Assembly (NCBI RefSeq): GCF_019972155.1
Contig: NZ_BOVL01000021.1
Location: forward strand, 1 to 64,000
DNA from: Bradyrhizobium sp. RD5-C2
Lineage (GTDB): Bacteria; Pseudomonadota; Alphaproteobacteria; Rhizobiales; Xanthobacteraceae
Reading direction: 5' to 3'
Length of the DNA: 64,000 bases
Part shown: positions 45,129-54,692 of the stretch, one piece after another
Numbering within the stretch: position 1 is the first letter of the stretch
Layout: every line of letters begins with the position of its first letter
Notes under the pieces: generated by a model
Database searches by the model: none
What the model was told of the DNA's origin: nothing
Seen by the model: the letters and a program-made list of their open reading frames with translations, nothing else
Translations under genes and position numbers: made by a program

Positions 45129-46628
45129 CTAGCGTACCTGCGACAGGATCGCGGCTCCGTCGATGCGGGCCAACACGCTGTACCCGGTATCGTTTGGGTG
45201 AATGCCATCGAAGTAGTAGTTCTTGTTTTTCCACGAATCCTGCTCAGAAAAGCCGACATGGCCTGTTCGGTCTGACGCAATGTAACCGTTCATGGCCGCG
45301 CCAGAGACGACCAGATCGTTGTAGACGACGCGGGCCGTCTCCCACCAATTGCTCGTGGTGTCGAAGCCGCTGCGTGGGATGACGGTAGGCACCACTGCCG
45401 ACGCATTTGGACTCAAGGACTTGATCGCGGCGACGAACGGGAGAGTGACGTTCCTGTAAAACGCCTTCGCCTGCGCGGTAGCATCCGCAGCACCTTGGAA
45501 TCTGGCGCTTGCGATGTCGTTGGAAGGCGCGTCCATCACAACGATGAATGACGCCTTCCTGGCATCATACATGGCCAGTTCCACGCTGGCAGCATTGGCA
45601 TATTCACTGGCGAGCCCTTGGCCGCTAATCCCGAAGTTATAGATTTCCACGCTCGATGGCATGTTGATCTTGCGGACGATATTCTGATTGAGCGTGGATC
45701 CAAGCCCGTAGATCCCGCTCGATCCACCATAAATGAGCCGCGTCGTGAAGTGCTGAGGAATCGAAAATGACGCATCGAACGTCGCCATAACGGCGTCGTG
45801 AACGGCGTCGCTGACAGCTGAATTGTAGAACACGATTGCGAAGATATCGGCTCGCAGCGGATACGAGGGGTTAAGAGACGAGCCGATCGTCCCGCCGGTG
45901 TTCATCGTGGCCGGTCCTGCTGCAGGCAGCGGCGATGCTGCCTGCCCATTGACGGTAACCAGCTGCGCATTCTGTGCCGACCGATAGCCCAGTGTGGTCA
46001 TCTGGGCACGAAGGCGAATCCGGCTCTGGAGGACGGTCGAGCCGTCGTGGATATTGATGCCTGAGTTTCGGTCGGCATCGGCATCGAGGACACTCGCCAT
46101 CTGAACCGAAGCTTCGTTGGTAAACTCGAAGAAACTCTGGCTCGTCAACGACGCGGTCGGCCGCATCGCGGTGAAATACGAGAAGTTGTCTCGCGCCAGT
46201 GAGAGCGATCTGGGAATCAGGAGCGACTTTTGCGTAGCCGCGAAAGTGCCGTCGACGATGATCGGCATGATGCCGTTGAGCAATGACGTAACCGAGAAGT
46301 CCGGTTGGTTTGCCGCGGTCGGTTGAGTGAGGTCATGACCGTTGCCGCTCTGGTCGTAGAGGATTGAATAGGTAAGTGACGAGCCATTCGCGAACTTCAG
46401 CGCTGCGTTGTAGTCAGGAACGCCGTTCCTGAAGCGAATATCGAACGACGCGCGATCAGAGGCTCGTACCACACGGGCAAAATTGCCATTCCATGAAGAC
46501 AGTCGCACGGCGGAAAAAACCGCCTCTGGCGCGCCGGGTAGTACCAGTTCGTGCTTGCCGACCTCATCCGAATGGGCCGGGGCGGCAATCAATGAAAACA
46601 CCGCAATTGCAAGAATGGTGCGCTTCAT
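45129..46628 (-). CDS. SGNH-type hydrolase with arabinofuranosidase-B-like N-terminal domain
   Basis: 499 residues. A signal peptide (ILAIAVFSLIAAPAHS, cleavage near 20) exports it. Residues 35-260 resemble the ConA-like domain found in arabinofuranosidase B and LamG proteins (AVRLSSWNGN, YDQSGNGHDLTQP). The C-terminal 240 residues have SGNH features: GISGQGL near 330 (block II-like), PSND near 365 (block III-like) and DGIHPNDTGY near 475 with the catalytic Asp and His. It is probably a periplasmic or secreted esterase acting on EPS acyl groups; that is inference. It lies downstream of the alpha/beta hydrolase gene on the same strand. Confidence 0.78.
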   Translation of the reverse strand: MKRTILAIAVFSLIAAPAHSDEVGKHELVLPGAPEAVFSAVRLSSWNGNFARVVRASDRASFDIRFRNGVPDYNAALKFANGSSLTYSILYDQSGNGHDLTQPTAANQPDFSVTSLLNGIMPIIVDGTFAATQKSLLIPRSLSLARDNFSYFTAMRPTASLTSQSFFEFTNEASVQMASVLDADADRNSGINIHDGSTVLQSRIRLRAQMTTLGYRSAQNAQLVTVNGQAASPLPAAGPATMNTGGTIGSSLNPSYPLRADIFAIVFYNSAVSDAVHDAVMATFDASFSIPQHFTTRLIYGGSSGIYGLGSTLNQNIVRKINMPSSVEIYNFGISGQGLASEYANAASVELAMYDARKASFIVVMDAPSNDIASARFQGAADATAQAKAFYRNVTLPFVAAIKSLSPNASAVVPTVIPRSGFDTTSNWWETARVVYNDLVVSGAAMNGYIASDRTGHVGFSEQDSWKNKNYYFDGIHPNDTGYSVLARIDGAAILSQVR

Positions 46629-46730
46629 GGCACTCCGGCTCTACGCTCATGTCGAATGGTGCAGCCCGCTTTCTCTACTAGTCAGACAAAGCGTGAAGGT
46701 GGATACCGAGACGCTCCCGGCTTGCTCTCT

Positions 46731-47993
46731 TCAGGAGGCAATTTCGACCGGTGGCAATCCCAATTCCGACCACGCCTGCTTGCGGGCAGCAGCGTCGCCG
46801 ACTGCGATAGTGAGCGCAGCCGTGGGGTTGGTGGCACGGTCCCCCAAGCTGACCGGCCCGCACATCATCATGAAGAAGTCATAGGCATTGGGCTGCTCGT
46901 TTGCCATGAAGAACTGAGCATGGCCACGAAACGGGTGGCGACGGAAGGTATTCCAGTTCTTCGGATCGATGATGTCGCGGAACTTCACGTCCATGATCCT
47001 GGGGTTCCGTTGCGCTTTGCCGACACGGATGCCGTGCCCCGTGACCGGTTCAAATGGATAGAAGTTCATGACGTCTGTAACCGACTGGCAATCGACCCAA
47101 TCGATGGATGGTTCGACGGCCAACTTCTGCAAACGTTCGCGGAATGCCCGCGACACGGGCAAGAACCCGACGATGGGAAGATTGGCTCCGATCGTAAGCA
47201 GCATTGCCTTCGGCCCGCGGTGTCCTAACTCGGGATCGATTTCCAATGCGCGCGAAAGAATTTCAAGTCCAAGAAACGAGCCCGAGCTGTGACCGACTAT
47301 GATCAGTTCGTCAGCGTCGCTCTTCTTCGTAACCTCGACGAGGTGACGAGCGAATTGCTCGACGCGCTCGTCCCATTCGGGATGACGGCGATGAGCGTAG
47401 TTCCACGTGAATATCTGATCCGACATCAGATAGAGCGTATATGTTCGACCGTCCAACAGCTTGAACAATGCACCCAGCAAAATCAGGAAGACAACAATTG
47501 CCACCGGGATCGAAACAAAAAGGGACAGGCCGACGAAGTGCAATCCTCTCTCGACGACAAATGCGCCGATCAGTGACAGTACGGCTTCAATCGCGAAGAC
47601 AAGCTGGGCATAGCTGTAGAATGCGCCAAAACGCCAGCTTGCCTTCATGAATTTCAACAACGTGCCATCGAGGAGCTGTCGGCAATAGATTGCATTCGCG
47701 CTGATGACTGTACGCCAGGCCGGCCATTCCATGTTGCGCTTGATAAGGTCTTCCCAGCGCAAGAAGTCGTAATGCGTATGGGTTTGCCAGCTGCCGTCGG
47801 ACGCTTCCGCATCGGTGGTCCAGGACGAGATCGAGGAATTCGAGTGATCAGCTACGGGGCGGGTAATCTTGGTTTTGACGCCGTAGAGTGCGGCGAATTT
47901 CTGTAGCTCGGATCTGTATCTTCGATAGTGCTGCGCCAGTCCTCTCGGGTCATAACCCTGAACGTGGACAATAAGCCGCTTTTTAATATGCAC
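46731..47993 (-). CDS. Membrane alpha/beta-hydrolase-fold protein
   Basis: 420 residues. Two membrane segments (about 130-155 and 160-185) interrupt an alpha/beta-hydrolase fold: VHVQGYDPRG near residue 10 as an oxyanion-type start and the nucleophile motif GHSSG near 233. Such serine hydrolases can be esterases. It is a candidate for acyl-group removal or transfer on the EPS, but that is inference. The GTG at 47993 follows GGAG. The SGNH protein follows 102 bp downstream on the same strand. Confidence 0.72.
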   Translation of the reverse strand: MHIKKRLIVHVQGYDPRGLAQHYRRYRSELQKFAALYGVKTKITRPVADHSNSSISSWTTDAEASDGSWQTHTHYDFLRWEDLIKRNMEWPAWRTVISANAIYCRQLLDGTLLKFMKASWRFGAFYSYAQLVFAIEAVLSLIGAFVVERGLHFVGLSLFVSIPVAIVVFLILLGALFKLLDGRTYTLYLMSDQIFTWNYAHRRHPEWDERVEQFARHLVEVTKKSDADELIIVGHSSGSFLGLEILSRALEIDPELGHRGPKAMLLTIGANLPIVGFLPVSRAFRERLQKLAVEPSIDWVDCQSVTDVMNFYPFEPVTGHGIRVGKAQRNPRIMDVKFRDIIDPKNWNTFRRHPFRGHAQFFMANEQPNAYDFFMMMCGPVSLGDRATNPTAALTIAVGDAAARKQAWSELGLPPVEIAS

Positions 47994-48504
47994 AGGGGTC
48001 TCCAGGATGATGGCCGCTTATCCTTGCCATCCGACAATGTAATGCAGTGACTCCGGCGAGAGAAGAATGCATGAGCGAGCAATGAAATACGCCGACAGAA
48101 ATACCATAGCAGAAATTCGACATCAAGTTTCTGCGGGCTGGATCGGCAATGCCCCCCTTGTGCCTGCGGACATGGTTACTGATCAAGCGAGGTGGATCCT
48201 CCGTCACATGCGGTTGGCCCGATCGCTCGCTCGATGCCCGGAACCGCACCACTCGGCACGGATCGCGTCCCCGAGCAAGGCGGCCCTTCGGCAGCCGAGC
48301 ACCGCGACGGAGACTCGAAAGTAAGGATGTTGATCACTCGGCGATTTTTTACCTACTCGGACGGGCCCCGGGCGAGTAAAGAAGGGCATTGGTGGTATGA
48401 ACTAGAGTTGCCAGTTTGATGCCGCACATATGGTCGAAGGCGGCGCCTGTCCAATCGCCGCTCGACGGCACTCTATAGATTGCACGCTTGGGCTGCTTGA
48501 AACC
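47994..48504. other. Intergenic region upstream of the flippase gene
   Basis: About 510 bp between divergent genes. A short open frame at 48067-48324 (plus) does not look like a protein. The part near 48330-48420 is AT-richer and may carry the promoter of the flippase operon. I see no recognisable RNA or repeat. Confidence 0.5.
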
Positions 48505-49824
48505 ATGAAGTCAATCATCATCTCGGCATCGTCCGCGAGCGCTTGTCGGATTCTCGCGATCGTGTTGAACCTTGTGGGAATACCCTTGGCGCTGGCGAAG
48601 CTGGGGCCTTCGCGCTTCGGTTTGTTGCTTGTGATTTTGAGTATCAGTTCCTGGATTGGCTTCGCCAATATCGGAATGGGGCGCGTAATCGCGAACACCG
48701 TCGCTCGGAGGAGGAGCAGTAGCAGCAGGTTCACGGTCGAATTCGTGTCCCTCGCAACGGTGCTCGCCGCTGTCATCAACCTGTTGCTCTTTCTAGTGGC
48801 GACGGGCCTGTTCTTCTTGTTCTTGTCGTTCGCGCCACTCGGCGACGTCATTGCGGCGAACTACCACGAGTTCGCCGTCACTGTCGTGATCATGTTCTTT
48901 GCACTCAGCTTATGGTTCTTTCTTTCTGTCTTCGAGGGTATTGACGCAGGCCACCATCAGCTGCACCGATTGTATTTCTTCCAGCTGATCAGCTACAGCC
49001 TTTCGCTTGCTGTTCTGCTGTTGGTGTTTCCGACCCATCCGTCGATTACGTTCGCTGCGTATCTGCTTAATCTGGGCTTCTTGCTGGGATCGGTGTTCCA
49101 TGCGGTGGACGTCGTGCGACGTAACCGAAATCTTTTCTCGCTCAATTTCGGCTGGCGATGGAGGACGATCAGGCTCCTAACGTTGAGTTCTCTCGATTTC
49201 ACGATCATTAGCCTGGGGCTCGGCGTCATCTTTCAGCTCGCGACCGGTCTATTTGGATTCATCGATGGACCCGAGGCCGTCGTCGAACTGGGAATATTCA
49301 TGCGGTTGATGCAGTCCTACGGCTCGCTCGTCATCGCTTTCACCTTCCCGCTATCCAATCTCGTCGCGTTTGAACTCAAGAGACGTGACGTCGCGTCGGT
49401 CGTCCGCACCGTTCGTCTGAGCGGGATCATGCTGTTGAGCGGGTCAATGGTGGGGGGGGCCGGCTTTCTGATTTTGGGCGCGCCGATCTTGTCCTTTTGG
49501 CTGAAATCCGCGATTCACCTCGATCGTCTCTTCCTGGTCGGCGGATCCCTTCTGATCGTTCTTGGCGCGCTGCATTTTTTCCTCGCCGCATTGATGACCG
49601 GCGCGGCGAACATCCGCACGGCGTCACGTATTCACATCTTGGAAGCTGTTGCATTCTTGCCGTTAGCGTTTTTACTGTTTCGGGCTCTGGAACAGGGCGG
49701 CATTCTGCTGGCGATGGACATCGTGCTCGGAGCCGGGGTCTTGGCAATGCTTGGGCAGCTGCGGAAGCATTCTGTTCTGGGTAGGGTCTTCGCGGTTCGG
49801 TTAGCTTATGCGCCAATCACATAA
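48505..49824 (+). CDS. Wzx-type polysaccharide flippase
   Basis: 439 residues with about twelve hydrophobic helices in the MATE/MVF-like polysaccharide exporter pattern (KSIIISASSASACRILAIV at the N-terminus, LGPSRFGLLLVILSISSW near 37). It moves the undecaprenyl-linked EPS repeat across the inner membrane to meet Wzy. The ATG at 48505 is chosen by analogy to family N-termini; an in-frame ATG at 48430 would add 25 residues. Reads lower in GC than the flanks. The next frame, a short one, overlaps its end. Confidence 0.85.
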   Translation: MKSIIISASSASACRILAIVLNLVGIPLALAKLGPSRFGLLLVILSISSWIGFANIGMGRVIANTVARRRSSSSRFTVEFVSLATVLAAVINLLLFLVATGLFFLFLSFAPLGDVIAANYHEFAVTVVIMFFALSLWFFLSVFEGIDAGHHQLHRLYFFQLISYSLSLAVLLLVFPTHPSITFAAYLLNLGFLLGSVFHAVDVVRRNRNLFSLNFGWRWRTIRLLTLSSLDFTIISLGLGVIFQLATGLFGFIDGPEAVVELGIFMRLMQSYGSLVIAFTFPLSNLVAFELKRRDVASVVRTVRLSGIMLLSGSMVGGAGFLILGAPILSFWLKSAIHLDRLFLVGGSLLIVLGALHFFLAALMTGAANIRTASRIHILEAVAFLPLAFLLFRALEQGGILLAMDIVLGAGVLAMLGQLRKHSVLGRVFAVRLAYAPIT

Positions 49825-49960
49825 GTGGCTTGAGACGCCGCCGGCGTTCTCGCGCTTGGCGCTGCTTTTGCGGTCGTGGGCGAGCTATCGGGCATACGGC
49901 CAAGGGCTGAGGATCCACTTGGTCCGAGGTATGAAGAAAGCCTTACAGGCGACAGGGTAA
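49808..49960 (+). CDS. Possible small protein overlapping the flippase end
   Basis: A 50-codon frame from ATG 49808 to TAA 49960 that overlaps the flippase end by 17 bp. It reads MRQSHKWLETPPAFSRLALL in its first half and ends in a basic segment. I recognise nothing. It may be a translationally coupled small gene or a remnant. Low confidence. Confidence 0.2.
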   Translation: MRQSHKWLETPPAFSRLALLLRSWASYRAYGQGLRIHLVRGMKKALQATG

Positions 49961-49979
49961 TGTCGAACTGCGACTTTTG

Positions 49980-50663
49980 ATGGGTTTCGAAATGTTGAAG
50001 GCGTTTTTCCAGCTGCTGTGCGTCGCGCTTCCATGGCCAATTCGCCGGCGGCTGCTCAACAGCGTGCTTGGCTTCTCGATCGATCCTGACGCTCGTGTCG
50101 GCCTGTCTGTGATACTTGCAGATGAACTGGTGATGGCACCGAAGGCCTCGATTGGCCACTTCAACTACGTCGGAAGCCTCGATCGACTGCAACTCGGGGG
50201 CGATGCCCTGATCGGAAATTTCAACTGGATTACCGGCATATCGAGCAGGTCCAACTCACGATACTATCGTAGGAAGCCAAATCGGCGCTCAGAGCTGATT
50301 ATGGGAGAATCCAGCAGCCTGATTCATCGTCACTATATCGATTGCACTGACAGGATCGAATTCGGGCGATTTTCGGTGCTCGCGGGGGTACGAAGCCAGC
50401 TGGTTACGCATGGCGTGAATCCTATTTCTTGCCGGCAATCCTGTTCACCGATCAGGATCGGGGCCTATACGATGATTGGTACCGGCGTGATTATCCTGAA
50501 GGGAGTTCAGATTCCAGATTTTAGCGTCGTCATGGCAGGCGCTGTGGTCTCGCATGTGAGCGCTGAGCAATACTCAATGTTCGGCGGGAATCCGGCCGTT
50601 CGTATCCGTGAGATACCGAAGACTGCCCGAATATTCGCGCGAACGGTGCGGGAGATTCTTTGA
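49980..50663 (+). CDS. Left-handed beta-helix acyltransferase (WbbJ/LacA-like)
   Basis: 227 residues. The hexapeptide-repeat fold is evident: VGLSVILADELVMAPKASIGHFNYVGSL near 40 and IRIGAYTMIGTGVIILKGVQIPDFSVVMAGAVVS near 160, with a catalytic-type His in LVTHGVNPIS near 142. Family members transfer acetyl or other acyl groups from CoA to sugars. It probably decorates the EPS repeat. ATGs at 49980 and 49992 are both plausible. It is the last gene of the flippase unit, before convergent transcription. Confidence 0.86.
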   Translation: MGFEMLKAFFQLLCVALPWPIRRRLLNSVLGFSIDPDARVGLSVILADELVMAPKASIGHFNYVGSLDRLQLGGDALIGNFNWITGISSRSNSRYYRRKPNRRSELIMGESSSLIHRHYIDCTDRIEFGRFSVLAGVRSQLVTHGVNPISCRQSCSPIRIGAYTMIGTGVIILKGVQIPDFSVVMAGAVVSHVSAEQYSMFGGNPAVRIREIPKTARIFARTVREIL

Positions 50664-50889
50664 CCGCCGTCGACGGAGGCGCAGGGCGATGTGTCTGTGA
50701 CGATATCTGCTTCGTCTCCCTCATGGAATTGTTCGGGCCTTGCCGGCGAGGCGCGAACTGCGAGCGGCAGGATCTAGTCCGCCTTTGAGGCGGCTCATTG
50801 CGTCGGCGACGCTGATCACCGATATCTATGGCCACTCTAGGATCCGGTAGACTGCTGGTTTCCCACTCAAGCCGATTCCTCCCGGCGTA

Positions 50890-51648
50890 TCAGCGTACGA
50901 CCACCGACGTTCCCGGGATATGCGGATCGATGCCCTTGCGCGCGAGCTGAACTGCAAACAGCTGACGATTCTTGAGCGGGATCGTTTCCAGGCGTCTGAC
51001 AATCAAATCTTGGTAGGGCTGCGCCGCACCGAGGAAGACTGTGATGGCCTCCGCATAGAGCTCGGTCCGCACCAGCAGGCAGAACTCGTCGAGCACCCTG
51101 GATTGAAGTGCTTCGGAAAGGGCTGGAAAGATGGCGAAGGCGGCGCGGTTTCTGGGAATGGCAAGCCAGCCCTCGTTGGGTCCGACCTGGTAAGACATGT
51201 CCAGGTAGCGGATGTATTCCTGCCTAAGACCTGCCCGGAGGCTTTCGACCTGGAAGAGCGAAAACCAGAGATACGAATCCGAAGGCAAGCATGACAACGC
51301 GGCCAAGAGAGAGCGCCGACTGCGTTCGAGGTCGGCGTCGATTGCCGGCGAGGCGTCCAACCTGCCTCTGACGATAGCCAGATCGACGACCGATGAGTCG
51401 TGGGCAGCAGTGGCGCCGCAGGCAATCAGATTGCCGGTCTCGCGATAAAGCCGGAGCTTCTCTTCCAGCTGATCCACCGGGAAGGTCTCTCCGCGAACAA
51501 TGCGGTTCGCGAATTGCTCCAATGGCAATTGTCGCCAAAAGGTCGGCAACGTGATGGCTGACCAAGCCACCCCGCCCAGTCCCAGCAGGGTCGCAAGCAG
51601 ACACGTGATGCCAGTCGCAGCTGCACCGGTGAAATCGGCGCTCCTCAA
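50890..51648 (-). CDS. Unknown inner-membrane-anchored protein next to the tyrosine autokinase
   Basis: 252 residues. One N-terminal hydrophobic helix (about 9-35) anchors it, and the rest is a helical, TPR-like periplasmic or cytoplasmic part (LEEKLRLYRETGNLIACGA near 62 and repeated amphipathic helices). No catalytic motif is visible. It starts five bases after the stop of the Wzc-like gene, so it is translationally coupled. Inference: an accessory protein of EPS chain-length control or export. Confidence 0.72.
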   Translation of the reverse strand: MRSADFTGAAATGITCLLATLLGLGGVAWSAITLPTFWRQLPLEQFANRIVRGETFPVDQLEEKLRLYRETGNLIACGATAAHDSSVVDLAIVRGRLDASPAIDADLERSRRSLLAALSCLPSDSYLWFSLFQVESLRAGLRQEYIRYLDMSYQVGPNEGWLAIPRNRAAFAIFPALSEALQSRVLDEFCLLVRTELYAEAITVFLGAAQPYQDLIVRRLETIPLKNRQLFAVQLARKGIDPHIPGTSVVVR

Positions 51649-51652
51649 CGAT

Positions 51653-53890
51653 CTAGCTCGGCTGCGAGTACTTGGGATCGTAGTAGTAGCTAGTCCCGTA
51701 TCCTTCGTATCGCTTCAAAAGATTCGTGTCGGCCTTGTTCATGATCACGCCAAGCAGATTTTCACGAACCGACCGGGCGTTCGCCAATGCTCGCTCAAGG
51801 ACATCGATATTGGTCTTGCCCCATTCGAGCACCAGGAGATAGGTGGGAATGAAGTGTCCGGTCGCGCGGACATCGATCACCGGCGCCAGCGGAGAGAGAT
51901 CGATGATGATGTAGTCATACATGTTGCTGAAGCGCTCGATGAGCGCTCGCATGCCTTCGGAGGCGAGAATCTCGCTGGTGTGTGCGATCGGGGTATGGAT
52001 CACCGCGGGCAGGAAATCCACGCCGGTTGTACTCTCCCGAAGAACGACGTCTTCGAACTTGCGTTCCCCAAGGACAACCTCGACGAGGCCGGCGGCGGCG
52101 TTTGGCGCCATCAACTTCGTGAGCGACGGATTCCGAAGATCCGCGTCGATCAAGATAACCTTGTGCCCGGACTGCGCGCTGAGCAGCGCAAGGCCCGCGG
52201 CAGTGGTCGATTTCCCCTCGCCGGGGAGCGCCGAGGAGAGGCCCACGACGCGACCGCTGCGTAGTCGACTATTGAGGTCTATCGCGGACTTTATCGAGCG
52301 GATGCCTTCGGCGTATCTGGAGAACGGCGAGCTTACCACGGCCCAGAAAGCTCCGGCCTCGGCTTGCATCTCATGCGGTGACAGAGGGGTGTCGTTGGGC
52401 TGGTGAGCGGGCGCCGGAAGAACAGGAAGGGTTGCGAGGCAATCAGCTCCCAGCAACCGCTCGATCTGATCGCTGGTGCGTACCACGCGATCGGACAGGT
52501 CCCTCATAAGGCCGATGCCGAAGCCCAGCATCAGGCCGCCGGCGCACGCCATCGAGAGAACGAGAATGGTCTTGGGACTGCTGCGCTTGGAGGGCCGGTC
52601 CGCGCTCGATATGATGCGGGCCTCCGTGATCGGGAACGATTGCTGCTGAATGGATTCAGTATAGCGCTGCAGGAAGGTCTCGTACATCGAACGGTAGGTC
52701 TGGGAGTTGCTCTCCAGCTCCTTCAGCTGGACCTGGGCCTGGCCACCGATTTGAGAGCGGGTGACCGCGGCCTCCAGCGCGCGTTGCGCCTCATCCTCGC
52801 GCTGCTTGGCGATCTCGTAGTCGCTCTTGTAGGTTTCCGCGAGGCGGCCAAGCTCTGCGGTAATCGACTTGGCGATTTCACGCATCTGGTTGCGCAGGTT
52901 GACTGCCGCCAGATGGTTCGACCCGTACTTCGCAGAAAGGTCGGCCTCCCGATTGGCGATCTCCAGATATTGGGATCTCAGCTTGCTTACGACGTCGCTT
53001 CGCAGGGTATCCGTTACCGTTGCGTCGCGAACGTCCGATTTCATGACCTGCTCGATGCGATCGAGGCGTGCACGCGCGTCCGCGGTGACCGTCCGTGCTG
53101 CGAGCAGCTGGCTGTTGAGCTCTGCGACCTGCTGTTCGGAAATCGACCGTCCGCCGGCATCGACGATGTTGTTCTTGCTCTTGAAGTCGACGATCGAGCG
53201 ATCGGCGGAGATCGCCTGCTGCTTCAGCTCCTGGATGCGACTGGAAAGCCAGTCGCCCGCACGGCGGGCCGACTGATACTTGGCGTCGAGCTGATCGGTG
53301 ATGTAGGCCTCGGCGACGGCATTGGCCACCTGGGCAGCCCGCCCCGGCAAGGCAGAGCGATACGATATCTCGATCACGTAGGTAACGCCTACGCGCTTCG
53401 CCGAGAGATTGTTCGAGAATTCGCGCAAGGCGCGGCGCTCAATCTCGTCCTGGGACTCATCGCCGGGTTCGAACAGCTGGTAGAAATAGTAGAGGAGATT
53501 GCCGACGAAACCTCCGCCATAACGGGCGAATTCGGGCTCTTGCGCCAGATGCAGGTCGCGGATCACCGATCGCGCAATGTTGTCGGACTTGATCAGCTCG
53601 AGCTGACTGTCCACGGCAGGCGAGTCCACGGGGACTTCTGTAAAGAGGGAATTCTGGGACGAGTAGGGCTGAAGCTTTCGCGTGTCGATGATGATCGTCG
53701 CCTGCGCGGTATAGGTCGATCGGGTTATCACGAGATAAGCTGCACCCAAGGCGAGGGTGATCAGCATCGTGACCAGAAAGATCGGATACTGGCGGCGAAC
53801 GAAACCGAGGGTGGCCGCAAACATCTGATCGGGCGACACGTAGTCCGCGCGTTCGATCTCGCGTTCCTCGGGCTTCAGGAGCTGGAGCAT
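51653..53890 (-). CDS. Polysaccharide co-polymerase and tyrosine autokinase (Wzc/ExoP-like)
   Basis: About 745 residues combining a Wzz-type N-terminal half and a BY-kinase C-terminal half. Two membrane helices (about residues 36-58 and 440-460) flank a coiled-coil periplasmic region. The kinase has Walker A LPGEGKST with K560, A' VILIDADLR and B YIIIDLSPL, and a C-terminal tyrosine cluster (YGTSYYYDPKY) for autophosphorylation. It controls EPS chain length and couples polymerisation to export. The ATG at 53890 is chosen; a TTG at 53914 is possible. It is followed without gap by the unknown 252-residue protein and preceded by the Gly-rich protein. Confidence 0.93.
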   Translation of the reverse strand: MLQLLKPEEREIERADYVSPDQMFAATLGFVRRQYPIFLVTMLITLALGAAYLVITRSTYTAQATIIIDTRKLQPYSSQNSLFTEVPVDSPAVDSQLELIKSDNIARSVIRDLHLAQEPEFARYGGGFVGNLLYYFYQLFEPGDESQDEIERRALREFSNNLSAKRVGVTYVIEISYRSALPGRAAQVANAVAEAYITDQLDAKYQSARRAGDWLSSRIQELKQQAISADRSIVDFKSKNNIVDAGGRSISEQQVAELNSQLLAARTVTADARARLDRIEQVMKSDVRDATVTDTLRSDVVSKLRSQYLEIANREADLSAKYGSNHLAAVNLRNQMREIAKSITAELGRLAETYKSDYEIAKQREDEAQRALEAAVTRSQIGGQAQVQLKELESNSQTYRSMYETFLQRYTESIQQQSFPITEARIISSADRPSKRSSPKTILVLSMACAGGLMLGFGIGLMRDLSDRVVRTSDQIERLLGADCLATLPVLPAPAHQPNDTPLSPHEMQAEAGAFWAVVSSPFSRYAEGIRSIKSAIDLNSRLRSGRVVGLSSALPGEGKSTTAAGLALLSAQSGHKVILIDADLRNPSLTKLMAPNAAAGLVEVVLGERKFEDVVLRESTTGVDFLPAVIHTPIAHTSEILASEGMRALIERFSNMYDYIIIDLSPLAPVIDVRATGHFIPTYLLVLEWGKTNIDVLERALANARSVRENLLGVIMNKADTNLLKRYEGYGTSYYYDPKYSQPS

Positions 53891-53976
53891 TTTGGGATCA
53901 TTGTGATGCGGCAAGCCAAAACGGCCGCCTGTTTCGCAAGCAGTCGCTCACTCCGGCCTGGGCCGGTAATGTAGCC

Positions 53977-53998
53977 AATGCCGGATTTCCCCGGCATT
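53977..53998. terminator. Hairpin between Gly-rich protein and autokinase genes
   Basis: AATGCCGG and CCGGCATT form a perfect 8-bp stem around a 6-base loop, just after the Gly-rich protein stop. No T-tract follows, so it may be a partial terminator or a processing site that lets the upstream gene be expressed at a different level from the autokinase. Confidence 0.45.
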
Positions 53999-54002
53999 GC
54001 TC

Positions 54003-54632
54003 TCACGGGCTTACTGAACTCGAAACGGTGCCGGAATTCGTGAACGTATTGCCCAAGCCGGTCACGTTCGACGTGTAGCTGAACATCGGCGTGTTGGTGC
54101 CGTTTCCGCCGATCTGCTGCGGAGCACCGCCCCCGCCTCCGCCGAACTGAAGCGGATTGGTCTGACCGCCGCCAGCACCGCCACCACCACCACCGCCGCC
54201 TCCGGCGCCGATCGGTCGGTCGCCAGCGCCTGCGGCAAAGGCCAGAACGACGTCCTGATCCTTGGTGTTGAGAATCGCCTGCTGGATTTCCGTGGCAAGA
54301 CCGGGGTTGCTTCGGACGATGACCTTGGCAGCCTGCGCCAGGCCGGCGCCGATTGCCGCCTTCTGGTCCTTGTTGGCATTCGCGATCAAATTGATGATCG
54401 GCTGAAGTGTTGCTGGGTCACCCGAGACGAGTTCGCGAACGGCGCTGACGAGCTCGGCGCCACCGGTGGGATTCTTGGCTAGAAGCTCTGCCGGGTTGCT
54501 CAGGAATTGAGCAGTGGCTTGCGGCGAACGCTGGGCCGACGCGGGTGTCGGGACCTGAGTGGCTACGCACATTGCGAGAATTGCCAACGCTGCAACGCCA
54601 GTGATTTGTTGCTTAAAAGCGATTCGGAACAT
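54003..54632 (-). CDS. Secreted protein with glycine-rich tail
   Basis: 209 residues. A signal peptide (about 1-33, ending PTPASA) precedes a helical domain of repeated Ala-rich segments (about 40-140, e.g. LIANANKDQKAAIGAGLAQA) and a glycine-rich C-terminal tail with long Gly runs from about 150. I recognise no named family, but similar secreted Gly-rich proteins accompany EPS genes in bradyrhizobia, as I recall. The ATG at 54632 is preferred. It may be an envelope or matrix partner of the export apparatus. Confidence 0.65.
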   Translation of the reverse strand: MFRIAFKQQITGVAALAILAMCVATQVPTPASAQRSPQATAQFLSNPAELLAKNPTGGAELVSAVRELVSGDPATLQPIINLIANANKDQKAAIGAGLAQAAKVIVRSNPGLATEIQQAILNTKDQDVVLAFAAGAGDRPIGAGGGGGGGGGAGGGQTNPLQFGGGGGGAPQQIGGNGTNTPMFSYTSNVTGLGNTFTNSGTVSSSVSP

Positions 54633-54692
54633 ACCGTGAACCCTTCCAAAAATATAACGATATCTTAACCGCATAGCGCCGCAACATCAACG

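Noticed and set aside
48067..48324. 85-codon frame upstream of the flippase
   Set aside because: The composition is not protein-like and there is no ribosome site; it lies in an otherwise non-coding gap.
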